Positions 7,905-18,175 of a stretch of DNA of 64,000 nucleotides are shown piece by piece. This stretch comes from Isochrysis galbana (Eukaryota > Haptophyta > Isochrysidales > Isochrysidaceae). The translations under genes and the position numbers were made by a program. Where the stretch lies: contig CM030940.1 in the NCBI GenBank assembly GCA_018136815.1, positions 2,711,915 through 2,775,914 of the forward strand, written 5' to 3'. The stretch's first letter is position 1. The number at the start of each line of letters is the position of its first letter. The notes under the pieces were generated by a model, which worked only from the letters and a program-made list of their open reading frames with translations, had not been told where the DNA came from and ran no database searches.

Positions 7905-10900
7905 CTTCAAACCCTGGCGGAGAACATCGCGGGCGGTGGGCCTGAACGCCACCACCACCATCCCGATCCGATCCCTACGCCGCTTGGGGAGAAGAGCTGT
8001 CGACGCGGCGATTCTCCCCCTGTCTCTAGCTCTATTCAGTCCTCGACGGTGGGAGCCGCCTCGCCGGCTGAAGCCCCCGCCGAACGGCTATCTCGGAAGC
8101 CGGAGTCGACACTTGACCCGGGCTCCTGGAAACAGGTTTGCCCCGGAGATAGTCGCGACCCGACTCTCCGAAATTCGTGTACGTCTACAAGTTCTTCTAT
8201 TACTCCGCACGCTATTAGGATGTTAGGGGCCGATTCTCGCTCGCTGCCCCTCTTGGAATCTATTTCTACGGATACTATGCTGTCTTCGGTTTCTTCTAAT
8301 TCTCCTAGGTCTTTCGACGCATCTTCATCCCTGGATTCATCCCCCGACGGCCCTGCCCAAGGGGGTGGGCTAGGTGGATCCGACGCGTCTTCGGTCTCTT
8401 CGTTTCGTAAACAGTCAGTTGTAAAGCCCTCGAGGGCTGTCGACTCGGTATCATCTTCTGCTCTAGGTTCTATGGATAGGTCCGACGTGGCCGCTGCCGC
8501 GTCCGAAAACGTTGTTGCTGCTTTACCTGTTTCTGCTCTTTCCCGGCGGGACCCCACTGGAGACCTCTCTCCCAAGGGCCATAGCCGGAGCCGCTCTGCG
8601 GACGAATTGTCGTTGTCTACCGTAGGTTCTCGTGCAGTGGAGGCGGAGACTTGTGCCTCCTCCTCACCTCTCTCCCCGGTTCGTTATATTTCTCCGTCAT
8701 CGTGTTCATTCTCTCGTCTCGAAGTTGCACCTGTTCTCGTTTCTGACCTGGTTCCCGACCCGGAAGGGTCGGCTTCCGGAGTCAATGAAGATGAAGGTTC
8801 CAAGGGAGCTGCGGCTTTCCGCGCTCACGCCGTGGCCACCCCAGACTCGGGAGACGCAGGGGCCGTCGATTACGATCTCTCGTCGCGCCCCACACGGACG
8901 CCGGCGTCTCCTCTTTCTCTCGGCTCTCCGGAGGATCCCTGTTCCAGGGATCGCCCGCCGGAGCCAACCCCCTTCAGGTCTAGCCCACCGAAACTTCAGG
9001 GCGACGACCCCCTCCCCCTGAATTCTACTGCCGAGGCCATCCACCGGATCGCCGTGGTTGGTTGTTCCTCGGCCGCCAAGTCTACTGAAGCTGCCCGCGC
9101 CCCTACGCGCGAGCTCCAAATGTTAGCCGCCTCCCGTGCCCGGGCTAGCGGTTCCTCCGTCATCTTGCCCCGCCATCTCGCCGAAGCTGCTCTAGCCTTG
9201 CGGCGGCCGCACGCGAGCACTCATTCATCACCCTCTGCCGTACTGCCGACGCATTTTGACGAGCTTTGCGCTGAGTTAGCGGCGATCCACGACGCCGTGA
9301 CGTTCGACGCGGCCGAGGGGATTCCTCCACCCCGCGTTCTAGTCGTCGGTGAAGCTAGCGGGGTCGTGTCTTCGATGTTCCTACTCGCCGGAGCGCACGT
9401 CGCGACGTGCGATCTACGACCGTCGGAGATCGACTACATTCCCCACTTCTGCGGAGATGCTCTTCACATTCAAAACCTCGGTTGGGACCTCGTGGTCGCG
9501 CATCCGCCGTGCACGTATTTGTCGGCGGTGAGTTGCCAGTGGCTCGATCGGGAGCCGGGACGACGCCAGGCTCTCGAATCCGCCGCTAGAGTCTTCCTCG
9601 CCATGGCAAGCGCCAACGCGCCTTTCGTTGCCGTCGAAAATCCTCGAATGCACGCGGAAGCCTCCGCCTTAGTCGGGGGGTTGCGACCGCGGCAGTTTGT
9701 GCAGCCGTGGCAGCACGGCACGGGCCATCAAAAAGCAACTGGCCTGTACCTGACGGCTTCACTCCCGCCCCTGCAGCCTTCGAAGATTGTCGAGGGACGT
9801 CTATCCGCGATGGCGGATCTATCGCCGTCGCCCCACCGTGGCGCCCTTCGCAGCCGCACCTATGTGGGCATTGCCGGTGCAATGGCGGCCCAGTGGATGC
9901 CGGTCTTGCGCCGTTATGCGCGCGAAGCCAAGGCGTCGCGTTCGCTCGACTTCACGGTGGACTGGGCAATTTCCCAAGCCGCTGCCAGCTTGAGAGAACG
10001 CCCTTCGCTTTGCTCGACCGGTTTCGAACTGGCTGAGCCGAGGACGGCTCTGGCTCGTTTCATGGAGGGGAGAGGCGAAGCAGCTTCTAGCTCTCACCTC
10101 ACGCCTCCCAGCGGTTCGCCAGTGTCTGATTCGGTTGTCGTGATCCCGGACGCAGGCCCCGTTGCCGATGCTTCTCGCCTGCTTCATCAGGAGGACTCGG
10201 AAACAAACGTATCGCAAGACGAGGCCGAGGCGGAAGGAGACCGCTTCCTGCCGTGGGAGTGGCCCATAGAGGACCGCTCTACAACGCCAGGCCCTCCAAA
10301 CACGGTGAAGAAGCGCCGCAGCAAGTGGCAGGTCTTCGACCGTGATGTAATTTCGGGGGTCCATCGGTGGCAGGATGTCACGCCTTCCATCGCCCAAGAA
10401 ATCGCTGAGCAAGCGGCAGCTGCGGAGCCGTCGGAACCTCCCATCTTGTCTCGACTGGGCTCTCAAGGCATCAATGCACTATCTCCGAGCGCCTCCTTCA
10501 CGGCTGGCGACGAGGGAGTGGCCGAACTGACCAATTCGTTCGTAGCCGAAAGGCCACTCGAAACCTGGGATGTCGGGCCCGACTCGGGAGAAGATGACAC
10601 GCCCGAGATGCCAGAACACCGGAGCATGCAGACCATCGAGACCAAGCCCTCCGACGCCGCCGAAGGAGAGGATACTCCACGGGCACTGTATTGCGATGGG
10701 GCTACCGCTAGGGGCCTCAGTGCGGCCGGATTTTCCGAGTTGTCGAAGCTTCCGAAGACAGACTTGCAGAAGTCCCTGGAGAAGGAATGGTCACGCCAAA
10801 TGGATCAACCTCGGCATCCGACGGACCGTCGAGGGCTAGGCTATGATGGCGTGCCTAACCCCTCTAGTTCAGCAAAGGCATCCCCACGCTCCTCGATACC

Positions 10901-13900
10901 ATTCGTGCCGCAGACGGTGGCCGCCGCTATCGAGCGAGTGCCCCACGTCGATGAATCTTCTCCGTCCAGGCTAGCCTCCAATCCAACCACCCTGTCACCC
11001 GGAGCCGGAACCTCGCTTCCAGTAGAATCTATCGCGGACACGCCGCCGCCGCTCTACCCTCGTCACTGCCTCTATGTCCGCGATCTCGTGGTCTGCCGTG
11101 CCGATGGCGACCGCGCAGCTCAAGGGTTCGTTCTCCCGGACGTTGCTCTCACGGTGAACAGCACCCTGGCTGACACTGGAGCGGGCCCATCAGTAATCAC
11201 CACTGCTCTTCTCGATCGACTACCTGAAGACGCTTGCGTCGAACGCGTATCGGACGCTACCGTCCCCAACCTACATGGGCCGGACGGCCTTCCTCTCATC
11301 ACTAGGGGCCGGGCTAGCCTCGTCTTCTCCTTGTCCGGTCGCCTCTTCCGTCATTCGTTCGCGGTCATCGAAGGAAACGCGATGCTTCTGCTCGGGAACG
11401 ATTTTTTGGCCGCCCACTCCGCTACCATTTCTCTCGACGCCGCGAGCTCGGAAGGAAGCCTCCGCCTCCGTCCGGCCTCTGGCGATTCAGAAGACTCTTC
11501 AAGAGTCCTTTCCGAATGTGTAGTCAGAGTTTCCACGGCGCCGCCCCCAGTCGCGGACTCCGGCTTCGTCGGAGCTATCTCGATGTCACCCGGTCAGCCG
11601 CTGACTGTCGACTTTCTGGAGAGGTCGACGGGAACACGAGAGATCCCGGCCGGATCGGAGGGTGAGGCTGCTGCTGATGCTAGACAGCCACTCTATACAC
11701 CTCTCTTTGAGTCTGCCGACGAGTTTGCGGCCAAAGCTCCGGCGTCTACCTCGTCCGAATATCTTCTCTACACGGAGCAAGCGGTGACGATTCCTGCCTT
11801 CCACCGCGCAACCATCTGGGTTAGGGTTCCGCTAGCTCTCCGAGATCATTCGGACTGCGCGATGCTGGTCGACCGCCTACCAAATCGCGAGGCTCTCGAT
11901 TCGTCTCCTCTCGTAATGCCCACGGTGGTCACGCCCACGGAAGATCATCGCATCGCGGTGACGATCGTCCACACCGGGGTCAATGCGCTGACCCTGCCGT
12001 CTCTGCATCCGATAGCTTCGCTCCAGGTGCGTTTCAAGTTGCACCGGGGCTGGACTCCGACTGGAAGCGAGGGGGATGGTGACCCTGTCACCGCGCTGAG
12101 CGAGGAGCAACGATCTCTACTCGACTCAGCCACCATCGATCCAGACCGACTTCTTTCCGACGATCAACGAGAAGAAGTACGCCAACTCTTGGCCCGGCGC
12201 ATCAAAGCTTTCGCGTTGCACCCGGGGGCTCCAAACCATACGCATGTTCTCGAGGTGGAGTTGCCACTCAACCCCGGTGCTGTTCCTCACCGGCATGCTC
12301 CGTCTAGAGTGGGCCGCGCAGGCGAGCTCATCATAGAAGAGGAGGTAGCCAAGATGGAAGCCGCCGGCATTATTCGCAAGTCAAATTCGGCTTGGGCTTC
12401 CCGAGTAGTCCTGGTCAGCAAGAAAGATGGCTCCGTTCGATTCTGCGTGGACTACCGCGACACGAACGCCAAGCTACGCGTCGAGGATAGCCCTCTACCC
12501 CTCATTGTAGAGGCTATTGATAGGCTAGCGTCCGGCCAAGGGCCGCTCAGTTCTCTCTTTTTATGTACTCTCGATTTAGCCTCTGGTTTTTGGGGCATCC
12601 CGATCAAAGAATCGCACAAACATATCACCGCTTTCACTACCCACCGCGGCAAATACGAGTTCAACTTTCTACCGTTCGGCATCCAATCAGGTCCCTCCTA
12701 CATGTGCCGCTTGATGGACATCGTTCTCGGTGCGCTAGCGTGGGAGATCTGCATGCCTTACCTCGATGATGTGGGCATCTGGTCAACGGGCGTGGGTCCT
12801 TCCGAAGAGGCCAGGGCACAGGCTTCGTTCGAGCAAATGCTTCACCGGCTAGACCTAGTTCTCGAGCGGCTAGAGTGGGCCGGCCTGACCTGCAAGATGT
12901 CCAAGTGTGTCTTCTTTGCCACCTCTACGGAGTACCTCGGTCACGTTGTCTCGAGGGAAGGTCTCAAGATGGACCCGAAGAAGGTCGCAGCTGTCGCCGA
13001 CATCGACCCGTCATCCATCAACTCCTTGGAAGCGGTTCGATCTTTCCTCGGCCTTTGCTCCTACTACCGTCGATTCATTCGCCAATTCGCCGCTAAGGCT
13101 GCTCCTCTCACTGCTCTCACGCGGAAGGGCTGCGACGTGGCAAAGGAGTCCCAGTCCGAGGAGTGTCGCCGAGCTATCCAAGAGCTCAAGACAGCGATCA
13201 CTTCGGAGCCCGTCTTGACTCCACCCAGGGATGATCGGCCCTTCATCGTCAAGACCGATGGGGCTAGCAAGTTGGGTATCGCCGGCATCCTCTCGCAGCT
13301 AGGAGACGATAACCGTGAACGAGTCGTTGGGTACTACGCTCGCAGTCTCACCTCGGCCGAACGCCATTGGACGGTGACCGAGATTGAACTCTTGGCCGCC
13401 CTGGAATCAATCCGAAATTGGCGACCCTACCTTTGGGGGCGTCGGTTCAAGTTAGTCGTTGACCACTCTGCGCTGCGATGGCTGCATACCATGAAGGATC
13501 AAGTAGCCGGTGGGCCAGCCTCTCGGCTGACTCGGTGGGCTCTCAAGTTGGCTGAGTACCGGTTCGATGTCGAACATAAACCAGGAGCTGTTCATCAGGA
13601 TGCTGACGGGCTGTCTCGGCTAGCATCCCTGGAGCCGGAACACGAAGACGAACCACTCGCCGGCCCAGCGTCGTTAGCGGTACGTGAGCCTGGCTCAGAG
13701 TCTCTAGCCGAGCATGAACGGTCTCATCCGGTGGCTGCCATCACGCGCTCCGTAGCTACGGCGCGAGGGCTTCAAGCCTTGGACCGATCTCGTCGTCGAG
13801 CCTCCGATTCCGGGCCCGCCATCCAGTCCAGTTATTTGGCTCCGGGTACGCCGACTTCCGAAGAGATGAGAGCGGCCCTGGCGGAAGATCCGTTCGTAGA

Positions 13901-15566
13901 GCCACTCCTGGGCTCAGGAGAGACGGCCAATCACGAGCCATCAGGCCAAGGGTCGCCTCGGCAGGCCGCCGCCTCAGGCCCCATTGCCGAAGATGATTCG
14001 TGTTCCAGTTCTGTCGCTCCTGTTCCCGCTCAGCAATCCAAGATGTTTCGCCGTTTCGTCGTTCACGATGGGCTCGTCTACTATCGCACCGTTCCTGACT
14101 CCACCGACCCGAACTCGCTAGTGCTCTACATTCCGCCCTCGTTGCGGTCTCGCTACCTTTTTGCCTACCACGATCGCTCCGGTCACCTCGGAGTTTCTCG
14201 TATGTCTGGTCTTCTTCGTACTCGGGTATACTGGCCGGGCATGTCTTCCGACGTTGCATCCTACGTCCGGGAATGCCACGAGTGTACCCTCGCCAAGCCG
14301 CTACCTAGGGCTCTAGCGTCGCCCTCCGGTCTCTCCGTGGGTACCTACCCCTTTGATGTGGTCTACTGCGACGTGCTCTCACTGGCTCCCACTCACAACT
14401 TCGTGCCTGGAGTCTCGGGTTACGACAAGCTGGTCGTCTTCATCGACTCGCTCACTCGATGGATTGAGGCTGAGCCGTCGAATGGGGATCCCTCGTCGGA
14501 GATGGCCTTGGACATGTTCATCCGCTTGATTGTGACGCGTTATGGAGTCCCTAGGCAGCTTCGAACCGACGCCGGTTCGAATCTATGTTCGGTTCTTGTT
14601 TCGCGTATTCTGGAGCTCACCGGGACTGATTTGTCGAGTACAGAGCCGTACCGACATGAAGGTGTAGGCTTCGTCGAACGCGCTCAGCAAACGCTCATCC
14701 GTTTAATGCGCGCCTCGAATGAGGGTGGCAGCCATTGGGTCGACCATTTGCCGTTCCTACTCCTCTCGTTGAGGGCTTCTTCCGGTCGTGTCACCTCCCG
14801 GTCTCCAGCGTCTTTGATCTTTGGGCGTGAGCTGCGTCTGCCCGCTCAACTCTCTGATCCGAAGTCTGTTTCGCCAACTGCTCTCGAGGCGGCGTCCGCC
14901 GACGTTCGCTCGTACGCATCCAGGCTCAATGCGAGCCTCCGCCTCTCTTGGTCCAGCGCTCTCGAGGCTACCCTAGCCGCTCAGGCTGAGTCAGTCCGTG
15001 ACGCTACCATCAAGTCTCAAAGACCAGCTCGTTTCGAACCTGGGGATCGCGTCTGCATGCGATTACCAGGCCACGCCAACAAGTTGCAATTCATCTACTC
15101 GGGTCCCTACCGCGTCGTAGAGGCTCTGTCCGACACTAGGTACCGACTCCGTGATCTGGAGAACCGGTTAGTCAAGGAGGAGGTGCACATCTCGAACCTC
15201 CGGCCGTATCATACTTTCGTTGATGAAGAGCCGCTGGCTGACGACGAGTACATCGTTGAGAAGTTGCTCGATCGTCGTAGCCATGGCGATTCTACCGAGT
15301 ACCTCGTGAAGTGGCGTGGCTATTCTCTTCGAGAAGCCACCTGGGAGCCTCGTTCCGAGTTGCTCCGTCGTTGTTCTGATTTGCTTGATGATTATGATCG
15401 CTCCGTCGAAGAGACTTGTCCAGAAGATGTTGAGTCCCGGAAGCAACTTCTTCGTCGGCCAGGGATACTCCTCTTCCTCCCGTTCTTGATGCGCCGTCGT
15501 CGCGCACTCGATCCAGGCTCCATTCTCGTTGATCCCATGTCTTGGGTAAGGGACCCGTCCCTCTAG
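7884..15566 (+). CDS. pol: Pol polyprotein: DNA methyltransferase, PR, RT, RNase H, IN, chromodomain
   Basis: Replicates and integrates the element. Domains by nucleotide: Ser/Pro-rich leader to about 9120; phage-type DNA methyltransferase (about 9330-9905; motif I at 9336, HPPC at 9501-9512, ENP at 9636-9644); low-complexity linker; aspartic protease with DTGAG at 11172 and LLLGNDFL near 11389; reverse transcriptase with YLDD at 12759-12770; RNase H starting at the Asp at 13257; integrase HHCC zinc domain from His at 14169, and catalytic Asp 14370, Asp 14568, Glu 14676 (D-65-D-35-E); chromodomain (EYIVEKLLD...EYLVKWRGY...TWEPRSEL) at 15243-15400. There is no own ATG near the start; it is probably made as a Gag-Pol readthrough product of about 3,100 residues. 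A missing C near 15437 shifts the last 40 codons; copy B gives the intact tail, whose equivalent stop here would be near 15532. Confidence 0.88.
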   Translation, partial: GSGGVPVLQTLAENIAGGGPERHHHHPDPIPTPLGEKSCRRGDSPPVSSSIQSSTVGAASPAEAPAERLSRKPESTLDPGSWKQVCPGDSRDPTLRNSCTSTSSSITPHAIRMLGADSRSLPLLESISTDTMLSSVSSNSPRSFDASSSLDSSPDGPAQGGGLGGSDASSVSSFRKQSVVKPSRAVDSVSSSALGSMDRSDVAAAASENVVAALPVSALSRRDPTGDLSPKGHSRSRSADELSLSTVGSRAVEAETCASSSPLSPVRYISPSSCSFSRLEVAPVLVSDLVPDPEGSASGVNEDEGSKGAAAFRAHAVATPDSGDAGAVDYDLSSRPTRTPASPLSLGSPEDPCSRDRPPEPTPFRSSPPKLQGDDPLPLNSTAEAIHRIAVVGCSSAAKSTEAARAPTRELQMLAASRARASGSSVILPRHLAEAALALRRPHASTHSSPSAVLPTHFDELCAELAAIHDAVTFDAAEGIPPPRVLVVGEASGVVSSMFLLAGAHVATCDLRPSEIDYIPHFCGDALHIQNLGWDLVVAHPPCTYLSAVSCQWLDREPGRRQALESAARVFLAMASANAPFVAVENPRMHAEASALVGGLRPRQFVQPWQHGTGHQKATGLYLTASLPPLQPSKIVEGRLSAMADLSPSPHRGALRSRTYVGIAGAMAAQWMPVLRRYAREAKASRSLDFTVDWAISQAAASLRERPSLCSTGFELAEPRTALARFMEGRGEAASSSHLTPPSGSPVSDSVVVIPDAGPVADASRLLHQEDSETNVSQDEAEAEGDRFLPWEWPIEDRSTTPGPPNTVKKRRSKWQVFDRDVISGVHRWQDVTPSIAQEIAEQAAAAEPSEPPILSRLGSQGINALSPSASFTAGDEGVAELTNSFVAERPLETWDVGPDSGEDDTPEMPEHRSMQTIETKPSDAAEGEDTPRALYCDGATARGLSAAGFSELSKLPKTDLQKSLEKEWSRQMDQPRHPTDRRGLGYDGVPNPSSSAKASPRSSIPFVPQTVAAAIERVPHVDESSPSRLASNPTTLSPGAGTSLPVESIADTPPPLYPRHCLYVRDLVVCRADGDRAAQGFVLPDVALTVNSTLADTGAGPSVITTALLDRLPEDACVERVSDATVPNLHGPDGLPLITRGRASLVFSLSGRLFRHSFAVIEGNAMLLLGNDFLAAHSATISLDAASSEGSLRLRPASGDSEDSSRVLSECVVRVSTAPPPVADSGFVGAISMSPGQPLTVDFLERSTGTREIPAGSEGEAAADARQPLYTPLFESADEFAAKAPASTSSEYLLYTEQAVTIPAFHRATIWVRVPLALRDHSDCAMLVDRLPNREALDSSPLVMPTVVTPTEDHRIAVTIVHTGVNALTLPSLHPIASLQVRFKLHRGWTPTGSEGDGDPVTALSEEQRSLLDSATIDPDRLLSDDQREEVRQLLARRIKAFALHPGAPNHTHVLEVELPLNPGAVPHRHAPSRVGRAGELIIEEEVAKMEAAGIIRKSNSAWASRVVLVSKKDGSVRFCVDYRDTNAKLRVEDSPLPLIVEAIDRLASGQGPLSSLFLCTLDLASGFWGIPIKESHKHITAFTTHRGKYEFNFLPFGIQSGPSYMCRLMDIVLGALAWEICMPYLDDVGIWSTGVGPSEEARAQASFEQMLHRLDLVLERLEWAGLTCKMSKCVFFATSTEYLGHVVSREGLKMDPKKVAAVADIDPSSINSLEAVRSFLGLCSYYRRFIRQFAAKAAPLTALTRKGCDVAKESQSEECRRAIQELKTAITSEPVLTPPRDDRPFIVKTDGASKLGIAGILSQLGDDNRERVVGYYARSLTSAERHWTVTEIELLAALESIRNWRPYLWGRRFKLVVDHSALRWLHTMKDQVAGGPASRLTRWALKLAEYRFDVEHKPGAVHQDADGLSRLASLEPEHEDEPLAGPASLAVREPGSESLAEHERSHPVAAITRSVATARGLQALDRSRRRASDSGPAIQSSYLAPGTPTSEEMRAALAEDPFVEPLLGSGETANHEPSGQGSPRQAAASGPIAEDDSCSSSVAPVPAQQSKMFRRFVVHDGLVYYRTVPDSTDPNSLVLYIPPSLRSRYLFAYHDRSGHLGVSRMSGLLRTRVYWPGMSSDVASYVRECHECTLAKPLPRALASPSGLSVGTYPFDVVYCDVLSLAPTHNFVPGVSGYDKLVVFIDSLTRWIEAEPSNGDPSSEMALDMFIRLIVTRYGVPRQLRTDAGSNLCSVLVSRILELTGTDLSSTEPYRHEGVGFVERAQQTLIRLMRASNEGGSHWVDHLPFLLLSLRASSGRVTSRSPASLIFGRELRLPAQLSDPKSVSPTALEAASADVRSYASRLNASLRLSWSSALEATLAAQAESVRDATIKSQRPARFEPGDRVCMRLPGHANKLQFIYSGPYRVVEALSDTRYRLRDLENRLVKEEVHISNLRPYHTFVDEEPLADDEYIVEKLLDRRSHGDSTEYLVKWRGYSLREATWEPRSELLRRCSDLLDDYDRSVEETCPEDVESRKQLLRRPGILLFLPFLMRRRRALDPGSILVDPMSWVRDPSL
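9330..9905 (+). other. Phage-type DNA methyltransferase domain inside pol
   Basis: Reads in order: VLVVGEASGVVSSMFLLAGA (SAM-binding motif I), CDLRPSE, GDALHI, WDLVVAHPPCTYLS (motif IV with candidate nucleophile Cys at 9510-9512), VAVENPRMHA (motif VI-like ENP), QPWQHG...KATGLYL, LPPLQPS, a Pro-rich SPHR block, and SRTYVGIAGAMAAQW. This string of motifs is that of a bacteriophage/prophage family annotated as DNA (cytosine) methyltransferase, as I remember it. All motifs are present and uninterrupted and identical in copy B (offset +37640). Catalytic activity and target base are inference. It lies between a Ser-rich leader and the protease, so it should be released by, or fused to, the polyprotein. 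Confidence 0.85.
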
Positions 15567-17457
15567 GCTAGCCCACGCCTCGGCTAGGGCTCCGAGTTCA
15601 AGTTTCCGTCCGAGCGAATCATGGAGGTGATGAACGCGTGCTGCCTGCGCTCTACACCCGGCGCAACACCCGAGCAAAGCTCCTGTAAAAGGGAGAAGTG
15701 GGTGGGGCAGTGCGTACGAAAGAGGCCGCCGCGTTAAGCCGCCGATTTCGTGCTCGCTTTGGATCCAAAGGGTGTTCTTGTCTCCACGTTTCGCTCGCTA
15801 TGTTTCGTTGCTTCTTGTTCCGATTCTGACCTCTGGTCAGCTCAGGTTCTAGGTTCCAGGTCTCTGTTTCCAGGTTCACCGCTCGACATCGGGAGACGTC
15901 TCGATCTTAGTCGGGGGGTGTCGCATTCATCCTAGATGATGCGATTTCCAGGCTCTTATTTCCAGGTCCTTCGCCGTGCGGCCACACGGTGAAGCTCAGG
16001 TACTTCTAGGTTGGTAGGGTTCGTCCCTAGCGATCTAGAATTCGAGTTCTCGTTTCGTTCCTTCTAGCCTGTTTGTCAGGTCTAGATTCCAGGTTTCCTC
16101 CTTTCGGGTAATCTTGACCCAAAGGAGCCAGGTCGCCTGTCACTCGCTGCGCGCTTGTCTCAGGCTCTCGAGTTACCTTGTGAAGGCTTGTTTAGCTTCT
16201 TGCAAGGCTTGTTGTTTCTTGTTGAGTTCCGGTTCTTGCTTGGGACTTGCTCACTTTCACTTTCGTTGTCGTTGTCGTCCAGGCCTGTTCTTCGTAGGTT
16301 CCGCTTGGCTTGGTTAGGGTTCGTTGCCTTCCGGCGTTTGGCGTTCGCGTTGGCGTTCGGAAACTTCCTCTCACATTCCCTAGGTCCGCTACCCTTGGCT
16401 TGTAGGTCCTTGCTTCTTTCTTCTCGGTCAAGGTTTTGGCGAGCGAGTCGGTTGCTCTAGCCGCTCGAGATTTGAGGTTTAATTTGCCATCTCCCCTTGG
16501 AGATCGGTGTAGGTTCGCTTCCTAGGTGAGGGAATCTTTCCCCTTGATGCAAGCTACATGCAAGCCTTGGCCCCTTTGGTGTTTCTTCCCCTTGGTTGCT
16601 ACTCAGGGTTGTTCGTTAGAAGCGTCTAGAAGGTTCACGCTCACGGCAAGATTTCCTCTGTCGTGAAGACATCTCGTTGCGATCTGTATCCAAAGTGATC
16701 GCCGTGGTCGCGCGACATGACGCTCCCCTTCGGACTCTCCGCTACGTGGGAAGTTACAACGGAGACACGCTCCGGCCGTCGCTGCGGAGTCTCTCTCTCT
16801 CTCTCGCTCTCTCTCTCCGTCTCTCGCGACGTGTTTGAGTTATCGGTGATTTGGGGTCGCGGTTGCTTGATAATTTGCTTGGTTGGGTGAATGATTCCGG
16901 GTGTGTTCGTGAGTCGGTGTAACCTGTTGTTCTCAGCTTCGTTGTCCGTCGTTGTTCGCTGCGTCGCTGCACTCAAGCAGCTTAGGCTCCCTCCCTGAGG
17001 AAGAGTTCTTTGTAGGTCTAACAATCTCTTACAACCCATCACACTAGGGCCGCTAGGAGCGCCTCGCCGCCCCACAGTCCTTCGTTCGCCGTTCGTTCCC
17101 TGTCCATACACCCGAATGGGGTTGCCCGACCCAGTCCAGATTTCATTCACCCGACTCCCGGTGGGGGAGAGGGACAAAGCGCCGCGCTAGCCGCCGGTGC
17201 CGCTCGCGACGGAGTGGCTCAGAGCCCTCCGGCTCCGCTCGACTCGAACATAGCCAGCTGGTGATAGGGAGGCACAAGGAGTTCCGATGGCTTATGGAGG
17301 GCGTTGTTCGCAGAAGACCCGCTTGATAACTCTGTGTAGCCTTCCGCATCTCCGATGCGACGGGCACCTCGCGTTGTGTTGACGAACGAGGCCTTATCAG
17401 GTACTACCGATACCTGATATCACCGACGCAAGCTTTCCGACCTTCTGAATCGATGGG
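15567..17457 (+). other. 3' region of the retroelement, candidate 3' LTR, copy A
   Basis: No gene. Rich in short direct motifs (TTCCAGG, CTAGGTT, TTGGC). 15913-15918 is GGGGGG preceded by TTAGTC and followed by TGTCGCATTC, like a polypurine tract abutting an LTR start (15919). 15920-15945 forms an imperfect palindrome around CCTAGATGATG. A CT microsatellite lies at 16792-16822. The 3' end of any LTR cannot be set because no second copy of this sequence lies upstream of gag. Confidence 0.4.
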
Positions 17458-17601
17458 CGTGGAAGCCCTCGCCATGAATGGGTCGTCCGAGAAGGGCCAC
17501 GAAACGTGCGTGATATGTTGATCAAGGCGATGGCGGATGTGGATCTGAAGGACGGTGCGGGTGGACTGCCTTGATGCGAGCGTGCAAAGCTGACCGTGAT
17601 C
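17458..17601 (+). pseudogene. 5' start of the ankyrin gene, truncated by the gap
   Basis: Matches the beginning of the ankyrin gene at 55099-55249 but with several one-base losses (for example GTGCGTGATATG against GTGCGTGGATATG) that break the frame. It stops at the contig edge. The breaks look like low-coverage consensus errors, not mutations. Confidence 0.7.
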
Positions 17602-17701
17602 NNNNNNNNNNNNNNNNNNNNNNNNNNNNNNNNNNNNNNNNNNNNNNNNNNNNNNNNNNNNNNNNNNNNNNNNNNNNNNNNNNNNNNNNNNNNNNNNNNN
17701 N
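17602..17701. other. Assembly gap, 100 N
   Basis: Exactly 100 N, a conventional unknown-length scaffold gap separating contigs 1 and 2. Confidence 0.99.
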
Positions 17702-18175
17702 AGGCCTGAGTAGGACGAGGAAGGTGTGCAACCAATTTGCTACTTGAGATGGTCGCGCGAGAGGCGGTCTTTGATGACTGCTTGCTGCGTCCTCGTCGCC
17801 GCGTTTGGCCCACAGGTGTCGCCCTATAAATAGGCGACGGGAGTTGCGTGCCCTTAACTGCTGCGACGAGAGGGGAGGGAGGTCTCTACTCGGCCGACGC
17901 TCCGTTATTCTTCGAGAAGGCCGAGAACTATGCGCACTTTCTCGCCTCTCACTATTCGAGCTAGGGCGAATGCCCCACATTGTGTTTGCACGTGTCGTGG
18001 ACTGCTTGCTGCTTCGCGCATGCATCGGCATCGGCATTGTCGTCTTTTCTACAAGGCGCGCATCCGATTTGAAAAGGAAATGCAGCTTGGTCTGGATCGC
18101 CCTTAAAAGTGTCGCTAGCGCGTCACATTCGCCGCACTCATGATCATGGCATGTGGCTCGTTTTACCGTTTTCAT
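17702..18175 (-). CDS. Open frame at contig edge, Cys/His-containing start, unknown
   Basis: A minus-strand frame opens with an ATG at 18175 and stays open about 158 codons to the gap. Its start has a HDHECGEC cluster followed by a helical stretch (ALATLLRAIQTKLHFLF); the rest is Ser/Arg-rich and less convincing. It may be an exon or the front of a transposon protein. No family recognised. Confidence 0.25.
17818..17838. promoter_or_regulatory. TATA-like box inside a perfect small inverted repeat
   Basis: GTCGCC and GGCGAC flank CTATAAATA, so the TATAAATA core lies in the loop of a 6-bp hairpin. No downstream gene on the plus strand can be tied to it with confidence. Confidence 0.3.

Larger units (their letters stand above)
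5148..17601 (+). mobile_element. Ty3/Gypsy-like chromodomain retroelement with methyltransferase, copy A
   Basis: This block matches 42804-55249 from its first base to the contig edge at 17601. It comprises a C-rich leader with GT/G tracts (5340-6111), gag (6210-7883), pol (7884 to about 15532), and about 2 kb of 3' sequence running into the start of the ankyrin gene. A polypurine-like G run followed by TG at 15913-15920 could mark a 3' LTR, but I find no matching 5' LTR between 5148 and 6209, so the element's true boundaries are unresolved. Domain order PR-RT-RNaseH-IN-chromodomain is that of Ty3/Gypsy chromoviruses. The pol tail (frameshift near 15437) and the region to 17601 carry about fifteen one-base differences from copy B, best read as consensus errors at a contig end. 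Confidence 0.85.

Noticed and set aside
8049-8230. Independent start of pol at a GTG or other non-ATG codon near 8049
   Set aside because: No ATG exists until about 8219 and the frame is continuous with gag through a single TAG, so readthrough explains it better.
13756-14259. Minus-strand frames opposite pol (also 9819-10466 and their copies in contig 3)
   Set aside because: They lie antisense to well-supported integrase and methyltransferase sequence and reflect codon bias on the coding strand.
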